Shown here: positions 30,528 to 30,632 of the stretch, piece after piece
How the letters are laid out: every line of letters starts with the position of its first letter
Numbering within the stretch: the stretch's first letter is position 1
DNA from: JAKVAV01 sp047633195
GTDB taxonomy: Bacteria > Bacteroidota > Bacteroidia > Flavobacteriales_D > Cryomorphaceae
Direction: 5' to 3'
Assembly (NCBI GenBank): GCA_047633195.1
Contig: JBLIEU010000027.1
Span: 1 to 30,632 of the forward strand
Length of the DNA: 30,632 nucleotides
The notes under the pieces: generated by a model
Databases searched by the model: none
What the model saw: the letters and a program-made list of their open reading frames with translations, nothing else
What the model was told of the DNA's origin: nothing
Made by a program: the position numbers and the translations under genes

Positions 30528-30632
30528 GTGGATACACTTAGTTATAAAACCGTTTCGGCCAACAAAGCAACTGCTCGTAAGGAGTGGGTTTTAGTTGACG
30601 CTGAGGGTCAAACCCTCGGGCGAATGGCCACC
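30528..30632 (+). CDS. rplM: Ribosomal protein L13 (N-terminal 35 residues, partial)
   Basis: The frame from GTG 30528 encodes MDTLSYKTVSANKATARKEW and then VLVDAEGQTLGRMAT, the typical Bacteroidota L13 N-terminus. It runs off the right edge, so most of the gene (and probably rpsI after it) lies outside. The start is GTG. No ATG occurs between the promoter and the conserved DTLSYKT segment. L13 is an early-assembly protein of the large ribosomal subunit. It stands 198 bases after kbl, with its own well-spaced promoter. Confidence 0.95.
   Translation, partial: MDTLSYKTVSANKATARKEWVLVDAEGQTLGRMAT

Overview
The window comes from a member of the Bacteroidota. The evidence is three PorP/SprF-type outer-membrane proteins, each paired with a secreted protein ending in a type IX secretion (T9SS) type-B, CHU_C-like C-terminal domain. 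There is also a SprB-type repeat adhesin, a DUF2723 (GT117-type) membrane glycosyltransferase, a MetG with the variant KISTS loop and a C-terminal tRNA-binding domain, and repeated use of the Bacteroidota -7 promoter box TAnnTTTG. A Flavobacteriales-like or Saprospiraceae-like marine lineage is plausible, but the sequence alone does not fix the family.

Layout. 1-795 (minus): YraN, followed by the start of a protein with a charged, 35-residue-repeat N-terminal tail (probably an RsuA/RluB-type pseudouridine synthase) that runs off the left edge. 843-1487 (plus): an exported DUF4412 protein. 1499-2401 (minus): LD-carboxypeptidase. 2446-4503 (plus): metG. 4512-4583 (minus): tRNA-Arg(CCT). 4617-6238 (minus): a methyltransferase translationally coupled to a homogentisate-prenyltransferase-like UbiA enzyme. 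Divergent from these, at 6249-7637 (plus), is a membrane protein that fuses a phytol-kinase-like (VTE5) half to a DUF92 (VTE6-like) half. Together these three suggest salvage of a prenyl alcohol and its attachment to an aromatic head group. This is the least expected biology in the window.

7753-22031 (plus) is one compact operon of about 14.3 kb. It holds three consecutive modules of a T9SS type-B cargo followed by a PorP/SprF protein. The cargos are a 352-residue protein, a 2227-residue adhesin with about 23 SprB-like repeats, and a 1230-residue IgGFc-binding-like multidomain protein. The genes overlap or are separated by at most about 17 bases, and a hairpin terminator closes the operon at 22055-22083.

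22153-22864 (plus): rhodanese lipoprotein plus thioredoxin. 22866-23477 (minus): NodB-type polysaccharide deacetylase. 23672-27061 (minus): DUF2723 glycosyltransferase. 27219-27291 (plus): tRNA-Gln(TTG) with its own promoter and terminator. 27325-27618: no recognisable gene. 27683-27928 (minus): small exported protein with a perfect palindromic terminator. 28070-28966 (minus): exported FGE-sulfatase/GldK-like protein. 29124-30329 (plus): kbl. 30528-30632 (plus): the first codons of rplM, behind a well-spaced TTTG-N19-TATCTTCG promoter, running off the right edge.

Several genes (metG, the methyltransferase, the VTE5-VTE6-like fusion, the deacetylase and rplM) have no plausible ATG and appear to start at TTG or GTG. 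All functional calls rest on reading motifs by eye. No database search was run.
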